From positions 2,632,001-2,696,000 of the forward strand of contig OW028577.1 in NCBI GenBank assembly GCA_932294295.1: a stretch of 64,000 nt of DNA, written 5' to 3'. Of the stretch, positions 46,024-57,140 are shown piece after piece. The DNA is from Alitta virens. Lineage: Eukaryota > Annelida > Polychaeta > Phyllodocida > Nereididae. The translations under genes were made by a program, and so were the position numbers. Under the pieces are notes generated by a model. It was not told where the DNA came from and ran no database searches. It saw only the letters and a program-made list of their open reading frames with translations. How positions within the stretch are numbered: position 1 is the stretch's first letter; every line of letters begins with the position of its first letter.

Positions 46024-46152
46024 CATGGCCAAATGTGCCACGTGCGTTTTCCATGCATTTGGATAAATGCATGGTTATTGCTTTATTATAATTAGCTAAA
46101 AACCATGCGTTTATCCTTCTCATGGAAAATGCACATGGCACATTTGGCCATG
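46024..46152. mobile_element. Foldback MITE copy 1, just 3' of RASL12
   Basis: The ends CATGGCCAAATGTGCCACGT and ACATGGCACATTTGGCCATG are inverted repeats of about 32 bp. The flanks are TA on the left and TT on the right. The element begins about 118 bp beyond the RASL12 stop on the minus strand and contains TTTATT at 46082-46087, which is AATAAA on the RASL12 strand. Confidence 0.88.
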
Positions 46153-46269
46153 TTGTATCAACAGAAATCCACCAGGAGTTGTCCCAGTGAACTTAACACA
46201 GAACATATTCTGTGAGAAATAAACATAAGGCTACATCGACATTCAAAGAACAACAGGATTCAAAACAAG

Positions 46270-49200
46270 TTAATTGAATATTTTAAAGCTCTTGTTGAAT
46301 ATTTTGAAAGTAGAGGGAGGACGTCGCGGCAGTATTTTGTCCTTGTCGTCCTTTCTGTCTTTGCCATCTTGTGACTTGGGGGATTTAGTCCTGCGAACAG
46401 CCGTGTGTCTGGAGGTGACAGATGACGTCATTCCTTTGTCTTCCGAGATGAATAAAGGTTGCAGTGGCATTTGTCTCTCCGTTACTCTGGAGATCTCTCT
46501 CACCATGTCATGAAAAACGCTTAGAACTGAGTCCAAGTCCTCTGCGGCCGAGCACTCGTAGAAAGCGCAGTCGTACTGGGTGGCCAAGTTCTGTCCTCCT
46601 GCTTTGCTTACAGTCCTGAAGCATAAATTATCAGAAGGTACATGGCAGGCCATTGCAATTTATTCTTAATAAAAAGAAAAGTTCATATGTGCGTTGTCTT
46701 GTTATTACATCGCATACAATTAAGTCTTATTTCATGTTATGGATGGCTCTTATCAGATTCTTTTCCACAAGTAGCTACTAAGCTTATTCGGTGTACCCAG
46801 GCAAACAACCATCCTTTATTCTGATTGCATCAACACTTCTATAATCACTGCTCAAAAGGACAGCTTCAAGGTCAAAATGACTGCTTCAAGGTCAATACCT
46901 GTATCGCTCCAAGTCCATCTTGTTGCCCACCAGGGCGACTGGCAGGTCCTTCCCTGTGATCCTCTGATACTGGGACACAGTCTCCAGGTGAGCCCGTGCG
47001 CAGTCAAAACTAGGACGACATGTGATACAGTAAACTATGAGGAAGCCATGTGCCCATTTGAGGTAGCGGTCAGGGTCATCACCCTCCTAAGCAAAGACAT
47101 AATCCATCAATCAGTCAACCAAGGGTAAAATAACATTTCAATCAGATCAGAGAATTTCTTGTATATTGGTGTTAGATTTCTACACAGTATTACATACAAT
47201 TCCAAATCATGACTACCCATGTTTTGGGTCACAGACCAGGATACCTAGGCTAGATAAAAACAGAGCCACGGTTGGCCTTGTCGCCGAGCTGGCATTCCAT
47301 CTATCTATATATTGTGCTTACGTGACATACACTCTTACTTTATCACAGGTTAGACTAGGATAGCCAGATGAAAACATAGTGACATAAAATCAGTCCTACT
47401 TTATCACAGGTTAAGACTTGATAGCCAGTTCTGTGATCGATTGATAGCCAGATGAAACTGAGTGGCACAAAATTAGTCTTACTCTATCAAAGGTTAGGAT
47501 AGGAACAATTCATATTATTATTTAAGGGACATGATAGGATAGGACAGGATAGCCAGATAAAAACTGACATTAAATCAGTCCTACTTTATCACAGGTTAGA
47601 CTAGGGCAGCTAGATGAAAACACAGTGATACAAAGTCAGACCTGCCAGTTCAAAACAGTGAGATATTATAGGAAAACCACACATGTCCCTGATCTGTTTT
47701 GACAGATCAGACAAGGTTGGTGCAGTCTGATCTGTCAAAACAGATCTGGGATGAGTGTGATTTTCCTTTTATTCCCCAATTAATTTCAGCCATTTGTAAC
47801 TTTTAAAATCAGATGAAAGTTGACAAAGTTATAGAATAAAAGGTACACAAAGCCAGATTATATTTCGAATGGGAACAAGACTGAATGCAGCGTCAACAGC
47901 GTTATGAACGTCTTCGATTCGCAATTATTTGAAGCCATAGCTCAGTCAACTATGGTCCGATTTTCACAATTTAAGTTTTATGGTTCACCTAGTTTCAAAA
48001 TATTTGGTTGATATTAATCTGTCACATCAACTGTAGTCGCGCCAGCATTTTTACAGCTGTATGCGTTTCGTCCTTATTTGGAAAAAAGTACGTCTTGAGT
48101 TTCCTTATTTGGGCATTACATGAACGTCATTCTGTGTGGTATGAAATGCAGATCACCCAGCCCGTATCACCCGGTAGTTCAGCTGCAATTGGGGAATAAA
48201 AAAATTAGTTCTACTTTATGACAGGTTAGACTAGGACTAAAGAGTGATATAAAATCAGATCTATTTTATGACAGGTTAGACTAGGACTAAAGAGTGATAT
48301 AAAATCAGACCTACTTTATGACAGGTTAGACTAGGACTAAAGAGTGATATAAAATCAGACCTACTTTATGACAGGTTAGACTAGGACTAAAGAGTGATAT
48401 AAAATCAGATCTACTTTATGACAGGTTAGACTAGGACTGCAGAGTGATATAAAATCAGATCTACTTTATGACAGGTTAGACTAGGACTGCAGAGTGATAT
48501 AAAATCAGATCTACTTTATGACAGGTTAGACTAGGACTAAAGAGTCATATAAAATCAGACCTACTTAATGACAGGTTAGACTAGGACTAAAGAGTGATAT
48601 AAAATCAGACCTACTTAATGACAGGTTAGACTAGGACTAAAGAGTGATATAAAATCACACCTACTTTATCACAGGTTAGACTTGATGGCCAGATGAAAAC
48701 TAGATGGTTCTCATGATAGATGAACACACAAGTTGAATGTGCCGCTTCATGTAAAGAAGAGGGAATACGTCGTAGCTGAGATGCGAATTTTAGTCTCACT
48801 GACTTCCCTTGTACACACTTTTGACAAAACTACTGAATTAAGATGAAATCCTGGTGCACTAAGTTGGGTTTTCTAAGCAATATCTTTTTCAGGTATTTAT
48901 ACAATTCAAACTCAAGAAATTTAGAAGACCATTTGTAACGAAGGCCATTAGTCAAACATAATTCATCTCAGAACAGAAACTAACAGTATTACAATTGTAT
49001 TTATGACACCCACGAGGATACTAACCTATCAGTCTGTCCTTCAGAACTTTTCCAATTACCATTAAACAAAATGTCAAACTAACTATGCAGTTGCAATTAT
49101 GAAAGGACCAAGTTCTGATAGAAAATTTAATTCAGATGATCAACCACTAGGGATGCCACAGTTGTGACACTAGTACTCTTAATGGACGTTTTCAGAATCA

Positions 49201-52200
49201 ATACATCGAGTGCTGAAACGGATGAATTTCTGCGATTTTTTCACAAGCTTCAAATAAAAAATTGGCCCAGTAACCAATCTATAGTACACCATTCAGGCTC
49301 ATTTAATATCAATCTGGGGTCTCTACATTATGTCTTTGTACAGAAGAACAATTTCCACAGAACAGCTGAACCCATTATCACTCACAACTCACTCAAGTGA
49401 GTGCAGTGACCTCCATCATTAAAATGAGTCTTACTTTATCACGGGTGTCCATTATCCTAATGTTGACCATTTGTCCGTCGACTGTTTCTGTCTTGGAATA
49501 AATGTCCTCTGGAAGTAAAGAAAAACCATCATTGATCCGACTTCATGCACTATGCATGGATTCTATAACTTAAAATGTTAATAAAATGAAGTTAAAGACG
49601 ACAGTTTACCTAGGTGTGGGTCGTACTCCATAATGAACCTTTTTGTGAGGTACTTTACTGTCAGGGCTGAAATAAAGAAAATAAAGAGGATGTTTATTTC
49701 ATAATACTACATGGCCAAATGTGCCACGTGCATTTTCCATGAGAAGGATAACTGCATGGAAAATGCATGGTTTTTGACTAATTAAAATGAGGTGAAAACC
49801 ATGCGTTTTCCATGCGGTTATCCAAACGCATGGAAAACACATGTAGCACATTTGGCCATGTACATGTATATAAAAAGCCATTATTAGTCTTAAATTGTGA
49901 CATATGAAATGGATCAACTTGATAGGAATGTGTTAGTTTTGTATCATTTTGTAGTTGCTGATTGTTCCATCAATTAACTTGGCACTTTTTGATTACATTT
50001 AAAGGCTATAATTTTACGAAAGCCATTCAAATTATGCTTAATACTAAAAATGCCATATTGTTTATAGTCAGCAGTGTAATAATAGTTTACTTTCACAAAA
50101 TAGCTGTTGATGTTACATCATGGAGTCATAAACATTATGACTCCATGGTTATATTAAGTGCTCCCAATCTTAAGAATAGAATAGGTATAAAAGTATAAAT
50201 GCTTGTGGCCACACCAGTATTCAGTTTATTAAGATTGAAATATAGACAACAATTCCATTATTTAGCATTCTGGCAGAGCTGAGTCAGCTCTACATTGCTT
50301 GGATTGTGCCACATAGGAAGTTGAATGTTGGATGGTCACCTTGTTGAAACAGCATAGCGGTCACTTGGAAGACAAGGAATGAATGTTGTGGATTTTTGCA
50401 TGGATTAAGCAACATTCTTTCGTGGGGGGGGGGGGGGGACTGTCTGACACAACCAAGATAATCACATTTTTTTGACGTCAGATGATAGGTGTGCATTTCT
50501 TTAAATTTTTGTGACCTGATTATTTTAGTTAAGTATTAAAATATCCGTCACAGGTCAGCTTTATATATAAAGATCATCTCAAATATTACACAAAGGAACT
50601 GACTTACAGCTTTTGTAACAGGAAACCACAAGATATAATTGTGAAGGGTGAGGTAAGGTATGCACTGCATGAAGAGACATGAACTGACTACTGAGATGTG
50701 GTTCATGAACAAAGAGTTTTTAAAACTTATGCATTCAGCCATCCAGCCATTCAGCCAGCAAGCCATTCAGCCAGCCAGCTTACATATTGGCCTGGCAGTG
50801 AGAGGCAGTCAGAGTCTATATTTTCTTTACTGCATTCTAGAGTTACTGTTTAGTCCCATCACACCTAGAATCACAGGCGCCTGCCGGAAAATAATTTATC
50901 ATTGCTTATAATAATTATTAGGTAGTTAGTGTAATTTTCCGGCTAGCGCCTGTGATCAAAGCCTAACGAGAGGCAAATGTCTACTCCAGAATAGGCACAA
51001 ATGAAGCCCAGGCAAGCATTATACATGACATTTCAAAAGTTTTATACTTTGACAAGCAATTCCACAATGTACATATTTTGTATTCAGCATTTATCAATGG
51101 TACACTGGTAAAATTTATATTATCAATACAATTTCCAGCTCAACCTCAGGGAAACAACATCTCTTTGTAGCCAGAAAGAAATCCATCACACAACTGGAAA
51201 TGCTCAGCCTCTCTGCAGAGATAGGCCAACACAATTTTCTCTCTTTTTCTTGGACATAACTGCCATAATTATCAAAACAGTAGAGAACACACAACACTTT
51301 CAGGTGTGGCTGCTTAATCTGGCAACCAAATGCCCCCACAAGCCATTAGTCTGGTTTAATGTTTGATGACGTCATAGATTCGTTTTGACAGGTGCCCTGA
51401 TAGAGAAAGTGGGGTGTGTAAGAGAGGGCCCCATCTCTTCTCTCATAGTACCAGTTCATAAACATGCCTACTATAACTTGTGCTATGGCCCCGAACTATT
51501 TGACTCCATGTTGTAGTGAATTCAACAGCCCTAGGTGAACATTGTTTGGGTCTGTTGCAGGCAAGGGTGCAGGCAATTGCAGTCTTGCACTTGACTGGCA
51601 TGCACTAACTTCCTGGGATGCCAGTCTCAAGGGTTATCACTTGGCAGATAAAAGGTTTCACCCCAACCTCTTATAATGCCCTCATTGGACCAGAGCTCAA
51701 CACGGCCTTGCAGGGGTCATTGTGGAGGGCAATTACTCGATCCCAATCAACAAGGAACATACACAAATCGCACCTGGAGCTACATGAAAATACATATTTA
51801 TATCATAGATAAAGTTCTTAAATTTACCAAGGTTTATATTTTTTCAGCAGTGGTAGATATAAGCCCACTATAAGCTAAGAGTAGCCAGTTATAACTACAG
51901 CCAGGAATAGGTGGCTACAGCTGTCTAGAGTTGACCTTATTTTATGAAACTAACTGTATGAAGTTCATCCAAGCTCTAACAGACTCTCTACCATATAGTG
52001 TATTACGTGCAGTTCCATCATGCACATAGTAGTCGTATTACAACTTCCAAGGATAGATAAATCAGCAAAAAATAAAATATGAAACGATTAACTTTTTTTC
52101 TGCTGTTACAGTCCAACATTATGAATAGAGAGAGGCAGCAAAGTGGCGGCTCACTCTACGAATAGGGCATAGGCCTTGTATAAACAAAGCATCACCCTGT

Positions 52201-55200
52201 TCAGATTAAAGGACTGATCAGATTCGATTTTTGAAAGCAGAGGGAAGAGAATTCTACAAACCAGCGTGGAATGAATCATCTGGTTTCTTCAGAAGTCCAT
52301 TCTACAAAGCAATGAAGAGTCATGTTATCAACAGAACCAGCTACCTCTTGAGGTCATGGCTGACAGACTCCTGGCACTTCCTTTGGTTTCTTCCCTTGAA
52401 GTGGTCAGTTTGCAAAATGGACCTCGATTGAACTTTGTTATTCCAAGTTGTCGAGCCATTTGTGGCATATGGTCATTCGATTTGCCTTGGATGATGTGAT
52501 CTAGTGGTTAAGGCGCTCGCCTTATCCAGAGGTAGCAAGTTCGAACCCTCATCATAGCATGGAGGAGTTGGACTATACTGTGAGCCATAATAAATATCCA
52601 CTTGTTTTGTTTTTTTGGCTTATTTTTCCATAAATGGTATGGAGCAGCGCAAAATGAACAGAAATGTAAGCAACAAGTCAAAGCCCAACTTTCTAGCTCA
52701 GAAAAAGTCCCGGGAACTAAATAACCAGAATTTTGCTATATGCTCCATTGTAATTTTTGCTGCTTCTCTGCGACCGTAACAAATGGCCATAATGAGATAA
52801 TGGCAAAAAATTATCATTGCATATGGGTTAGAAAGTTGGGATTTGACTTTTTGGTAAAATTTATATCCATCTTGTGCTTCTGTATGATACATAGCCAAAT
52901 GTGCCACGTGTGTTTTCCATGAGAAGGATAAACGCATGGAAAACGCATGTGGCACATTTGGCCATGTATACAAAAATAAAATCGAAAAACAAGTGGACAT
53001 TGATATTGGAATTAATTATACTTTTACCCGAACAGACTGCCTAGTTCAGCACAAGCCAGTCCCGTGGGGTTAAGTTGGACAGATCCTCCTGCAACCATTG
53101 CCTCACCCCACCCAGGTGTAATGGGTACTTGGCAATAGGCAGCCATGGTGATGGCACTGGTGTGAGCTCTTAAGCCCTTGCTGCTCACCCCACGTTCAAG
53201 GTTGAATTCTTCCCAGGGAGCTGGATTAGTCCAATGGTGCAATTGTAAAGATGGCAGAACGTGTGCAAAATACTGGCAGACTGTAAACACATAGCAATTG
53301 ACATTTACATACATCATTATTTGTTAATGAAGCAGAATTTACTTTCTTTCTCCATTCTCTCTGTCTCGCTCAGATAAACCCATTCATTTGGGGTAACAGG
53401 AACAGACTTACACCCCCAAGTAGTGCAGCGCGATTTTGGATCAACAGTTCGTAAAAAAAGAAGGGCTGTACTTGTAAGTGACGAGAGCACCAGGATTTGC
53501 GGCTTGTATTGATAATGCTGAAGGCTGCAGCCATAGGGCCAGGGTGCCCACTCGATCACAAACACCAGCCACAGAAAAAGCAGTAATGGGTGAATGATTG
53601 TGCCTCAATCAAGCCAAGGCTGGCCATTCAAGGAAACTAATAAAATCATTGGCCAATCAACTGCTAGTACTACTCATATAATGCAAGGGTAGATAAGCAT
53701 GCAGTGTGCTTGTTCAATCAAATTGACTACACTGAGTCAGAACAACAACCCACCACAACTGACCATGTGATATATGTAAGTCAAAACAAACAGTGAACAA
53801 GTGGGTGCGGAGGGGGCATTTTTTGTAAGATTTGCTGCAAAAAGTTTGGCCATGGCCCATATTAAATTGTCAGACCCATCCTGGAATCAACATTATTTGG
53901 GCAAACAACTAACTGAGAGATTGGCCAGAGCTTCTTATCAACATTTCCATAAATCTCAGGTGTGAAATGCAGTCAGTTTGATTGTGCTGGGCCATGTAAT
54001 ATCTGGATAGATGTATACATGACTAAACTACTTCCGGTAGAGTGACCCAAAGGTCAAGGCCGAACAGGGAACACGTGAATGGACCCATTGGACTGAATGG
54101 AATGTTTATTTGCAAACTGCAAAGAGCGAACGTCGTCCATGGCAGGTCGGCCATCTTGTGTACAGCTTCACCTTAGTAACGAAACACACCTGGCCTCATA
54201 ACAAACTCCATTTCCATGGCAACATTTCCCTGGCAACCCAATCCATTTGCTTTTCATTATACCCTGCTTTAATAGCCCCAGGTTGCGGGAATATTTCAAA
54301 TTCCATCATGAAGAGTTACGAAGATGGGACAGCTACAAATTCATATATATATCTTATGGATATATCCATTTATATGAAAGTCAGGAAATCACACTGACAC
54401 TGTTTCCAAACTGGGTTTAATGCAATTAAAGCCATTTTCCATGTCATTTTATTACTCTATAGGTTCCTCAGAATCTTTGGAGCTGCCCGTGAGGTACTGC
54501 ATTATGCCCCTGAACTATAAAATGGGTCCAACCGGAAGTAGTACACTGAGTCACTGACTAGTTGCTAAAGTATCAGATTGCAAGACCTTTTAACATTTTC
54601 CACATTCTGAGTCAAAACCTAAGGTAATGGGATTGGCAACTTCTCGCTTGGTTATCTAATAGCAAGAGAGAGGGTTTCAGGGGATGAGCCTAAATGCATC
54701 ATTGGAGAAGGTCTGGTTTCATGCACTGTATTGCATTGTAACAATGTACACGTTGAATTGTATTGTCTCAATGCTACTGATCTGAAGCTTGGTCAGTTTT
54801 CATAACCAGCTGCAGGCAGAAGTAATGATGAGATGATAAGGCTTGGGGCCCATGCAGTTTCACACATCTACCCCATGGGTGAGGTCTTTAACTTGCCCCA
54901 GCACAGACACTGAGTACCACCAATTTAACATGCAACTGACATCCAAATGAGATGTCATGAAGAGTGTCCGGGCCGGATTTGAACTCGAATACTGACAGCA
55001 ACAGAAGAAATCTGAAGATGAACCTAAAGTATCATTCGGACATTGGAGAGGGTCTGCATGGTGGCATTAACAAGGTATTGGGGCAGCCAGTATCATAGGC
55101 AACCACCAATAGACAATAACCTATACAGGCATTAGCAGGTGATTGGCTGCACTGGACTGAGAAACTTTTAAGCATGTTCTTGGCCCTTTGTTTACACTGA

Positions 55201-56026
55201 ACAAGGCTCTTAGGAGGAAGGACGGAGCGTCGTTGACAGCCCCCACGTGCTCCTGCGTCAGACGCCTGTCACCCCCTCTACAGCCAAGATCACAAACAAC
55301 TTACTCTTCACCCCTCTACAGGGCAGCCTATGAACAACTGTTTCTTATCTACTTGGGTTTAGTTGTCTATCTACATGGACAAATGCAATCATGGTCAGTC
55401 ATTTTGACATCTTCACATTTCGTCAAAATAGAAACGGCACCCATCACATATCTGATGGCCTACCCTTAGCAATTACCAGGAATTTTGGCATTTAAGAACA
55501 ATAACAGACTTGATTGTGAAGTTATTAACCATAACCAAGGAAGTTGCTCATTGACTTTACTGTTTATATGAGTGGGAAGTTGTAGCAAATGAATGACATC
55601 CAACCATTTGCTTGCAAGGACAATTTCCTTATTACATCAATGTTACCAACACAAACAAACAAGCAATTCTGACCCAAAAACAACAAAACAAAGCAATCAA
55701 CTATCTGACACAGGTGCTCACTGCAGCTGATAAGACCTGCTTGAGTCCGAAACAAGGACATCTAAGTATCTTCAAGTTGGAAGAGGGCTCTAAACAGATC
55801 ATTTTGGGGTAATCAGGAACACATCTCATGAGCACCTGAACTTTTGGGGCCTGGAGAGCAGATGAGGGAGCACCTTGTGACATTTAACATCCCTCAACAA
55901 CCCCCCCCCCCCCTCGATAGTCTCTCACTCACCCGATTTGCCAACACCCAGGGCTCCTAGGAGGGCGATATTGTACTCTGCAGCCACCTCCTTCGAAGAG
56001 TGGAACAACTGTTTTCTGGTCCCCAT
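46270..56026 (-). CDS. RASL12: RASL12-like atypical Ras family small GTPase
   Basis: Five exons at 56026-55933, 49666-49610, 49508-49435, 47086-46899 and 46615-46270 join to 759 nt (252 codons plus stop) with GT-AG borders and matching phases. The P-loop reads GALGVGKSA (G1), followed by LTVKYLTKRF. G3 is DTRDK in place of the DTAGQ of classical Ras, so the catalytic Gln position is lost. G4 is NKMD and G5 is ECSAAED. From memory the pattern follows human RASL12 closely: LTVKFLTKRF, RYL.WAH.FL.VY, RPLFISE and a C-terminal FKIF. The end KSFKIFN has no CAAX box, so it is probably not prenylated. The family is poorly characterised, with links to the RERG/RASL11 branch. The first intron is 6.3 kb. 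The ATG at 56026 gives a short N terminus before the first beta strand (NIALLGALG). Confidence 0.93.
47330..47640. repeat. Diverged part of the 50-60-bp RASL12-intron repeat
   Basis: Three to four diverged units share TACTTTATCACAGGTTAGAC, TAGCCAGATGAAAAC and a CATAAAATCAGTCC end. They are related to the regular array at 48207-48690 and separated from it by about 560 bp of inserted sequence. Confidence 0.75.
47671..47769. repeat. Long hairpin with a short loop (foldback MITE or precursor-like)
   Basis: GGAAAACCACACATGTCCCT, then GATCTGTTTTGACAGATCAG, is followed after about 12 nt by the complement (CTGATCTGTCAAAACAGATC, then GGGATGAGTGTGATTTTCC). The arms are about 42 bp with only a few mismatches, and the inner 22 bp are perfect. 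The inner arm holds a further palindrome (CTGTTTTGACAG). It lies inside the RASL12 third intron, in sequence that splits a minisatellite. Confidence 0.85.
47770..48206. mobile_element. Possible MITE with 15-bp inverted ends
   Basis: TTTTATTCCCCAATT at the left end and AATTGGGGAATAAAA at the right end are perfect inverted repeats about 435 bp apart. Similar minisatellite lies on both sides, so the sequence looks like an insertion. No clear target duplication was found, and the left end abuts the hairpin at 47671-47769. Confidence 0.5.
48207..48690. repeat. 50-bp minisatellite in the RASL12 third intron
   Basis: About nine to ten units of exactly 50 bp contain CTACTTTATGACAGGTTAGA, CTAGGACTAAAGAGTGATAT and AAAATCAGAC. 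Variants (AAAG/GCAG, TTTATG/TTAATG, CAGAC/CAGAT) group into runs, indicating recent expansion. Confidence 0.95.
49710..49860. mobile_element. Foldback MITE copy 2, RASL12 first intron
   Basis: The ends CATGGCCAAATGTGCCACGT and ACATGTAGCACATTTGGCCATG-type sequence are inverted and flanked by TA. The interior holds a second inverted GCATGGAAAA/TTTTCCATGC pair. It starts about 45 bp upstream of the exon 2 acceptor, within the intron. Confidence 0.88.
50119..50147. repeat. Palindrome CATGGAGTCATAA-ACA-TTATGACTCCATG
   Basis: Perfect 13-bp arms flank a 3-nt loop. It shares the CATGGAGT core with palindromes at 30215-30233 and 32130-32153. Confidence 0.85.
50870..50956. mobile_element. Small MITE-like foldback of 87 bp
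   Basis: The left end ATCACAGGCGCCTGCCGGAA and the right end, which read in reverse is ATCACAGGCGCTAGCCGGAA, form inverted ends of about 23 bp around an AT-rich centre. It lies in the RASL12 first intron. No clear target duplication was seen. Confidence 0.75.
52488..52562 (+). mobile_element. tRNA-like sequence, probable SINE head or tRNA pseudogene
   Basis: TGATCTAGTGGTTAAGGCGC matches a box A with flank, and AGCAAGTTCGAACCCTCATC contains box B. The ends can pair weakly (ATGATG with CATCAT), but the arms do not form a clean tRNA, so a functional tRNA is unlikely. It differs from SINE families 1 and 2. Confidence 0.6.
52890..52966. mobile_element. Foldback MITE copy 3, RASL12 first intron
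   Basis: It is a 77-bp form that is almost all stem: CATAGCCAAATGTGCCACGT on the left and CATGTGGCACATTTGGCCATG-type sequence on the right, with a loop of about 12 nt (AGAAGGATAAAC). It is flanked by TA on both sides. Its transcript would fold into a long hairpin. Confidence 0.9.
53040..53230. mobile_element. Possible old SINE fragment
   Basis: TTGCCTCACCCCACCCAGGTGTAATGGGTA-type sequence (partial quote CACCCCACCCAGGTGTAATG) resembles a block I recall from tRNA-derived SINEs of marine invertebrates. A box B-like GGTTGAATTC occurs at about 53198. The similarity is from memory. Confidence 0.35.
54802..54999 (-). mobile_element. tRNA-derived SINE, family 2
   Basis: On the minus strand, GAGTTCAAATCCGGCCCGGA (box B region) is followed by GTTAAATTGGTGGTACTCAG, GTGTCTGTGCTGGGGCAAGT and CCCATGGGGTAGATGTG, and the tail ends CATCATTACTTCTGCCTGCA. 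It gives the full 3' end of the family. It lies in the RASL12 first intron. Confidence 0.8.
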
Positions 56027-56367
56027 GTTCCTATGATGTATGATGTTGCTGCTGCTGAAGTTTCATCCAAATGTTAACCATTTAACAGTTAATACTCCCT
56101 GCAAATGATGCTGCTATAAGTGGTCCCATTATTGCAGAATGTACATGTTCTATGACTTCCATCAAGTGCATCTTGTATCCATGGTAACTTGCAGGTAGTC
56201 CTTTAACTTGCAATCCACATCTGGATGTCCTTAGCAGAGATGCAATGTGATTGAAGCACCTTTCCCCCGCAGTCAGCTACCAGCTAGCCAGTCAGCCAGT
56301 GAGTGAGCAACACCTCTCAGGGGGCTCCCCTCTGCTTCTTGGCTGCCAGAGGAGGTGCAAAGATGAA

Positions 56368-56396
56368 GCAGCAGCAACAACATCAGCAGCAGCAGT
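56368..56396. repeat. Imperfect CAG/CAA repeat upstream of RASL12
   Basis: GCAGCAGCAACAACATCAGC continues as CAGCAGCAG. It lies about 350 bp upstream of the RASL12 ATG and reads CTG on the RASL12 strand. Confidence 0.75.
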
Positions 56397-56524
56397 CCTC
56401 CATCGCCTTCTACCTCCACACAACTTCATCCAGTGGTTGGCCTGGACCATCATGCCCCTTAGAATTCAGGGTGTTAAAGACATTTTACAATTTTGATATT
56501 TAAAAAAAACATGATGCTGCTTAC

Positions 56525-57140
56525 GCAGCAAACCCTACGCTGTAAACCATACTTTTTAAAGTAAAATACTGTTACGTTGGTATGCAGTATGCTACCATAC
56601 ATTTTTTATGGCAAGGTACTGTAATTCCACCCTATGGCATAATACAATACATTTTACAGCTGAGGTAAAAAGAAAAGGTAGTCCACTGTAATTTATTCAG
56701 TAAATTGCTGTGCAATAGGTTAAATGCGCCATACAGCATGTCACCACATATTTTAAATGAAAATACCGTAAAACTATTCTATACCATGATATCGCATGGC
56801 CGCAGGATTTAAAGGTAATATACAGTAATTTTCAACTATAGTGTTATACTGTAAAATTTACTGTAGATGGCCCAATATTGGTTTATTACATGGGATCACT
56901 GATTGGGCCAACACCAAAGTACAACAGGAATTTATGTTCAGGTGACGTTTGTAAGATTTCACGGTAAGTGATTAATCACAACTTAACAAATGCATGTACT
57001 GTAAATTTTACAGCCAACATACATTTGTTCTACTTTACAGTATACCAACTTGTAGCATTAATTGTTGCAAAATACTGTGCCAAATACTGTGCACAAATTC
57101 GCCAGCAAGATGCCGTTAAAAGTACAGGATACTTTTTTTA
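56525..57140. repeat. Diverged repeat rich in TACTGTAAAATTTACAGTA palindromes
   Basis: ACTGTAA and TTACAGT recur many times, including near-palindromes at 56847-56866 and 56997-57013. The pattern resembles a decayed foldback or hAT-like repeat, but no boundaries were fixed. Confidence 0.5.

Noticed and set aside
52488..52562. Functional tRNA gene
   Set aside because: Boxes A and B are present but the acceptor and T arms pair poorly and no clean anticodon arm could be drawn. A SINE head or pseudogene is more likely.
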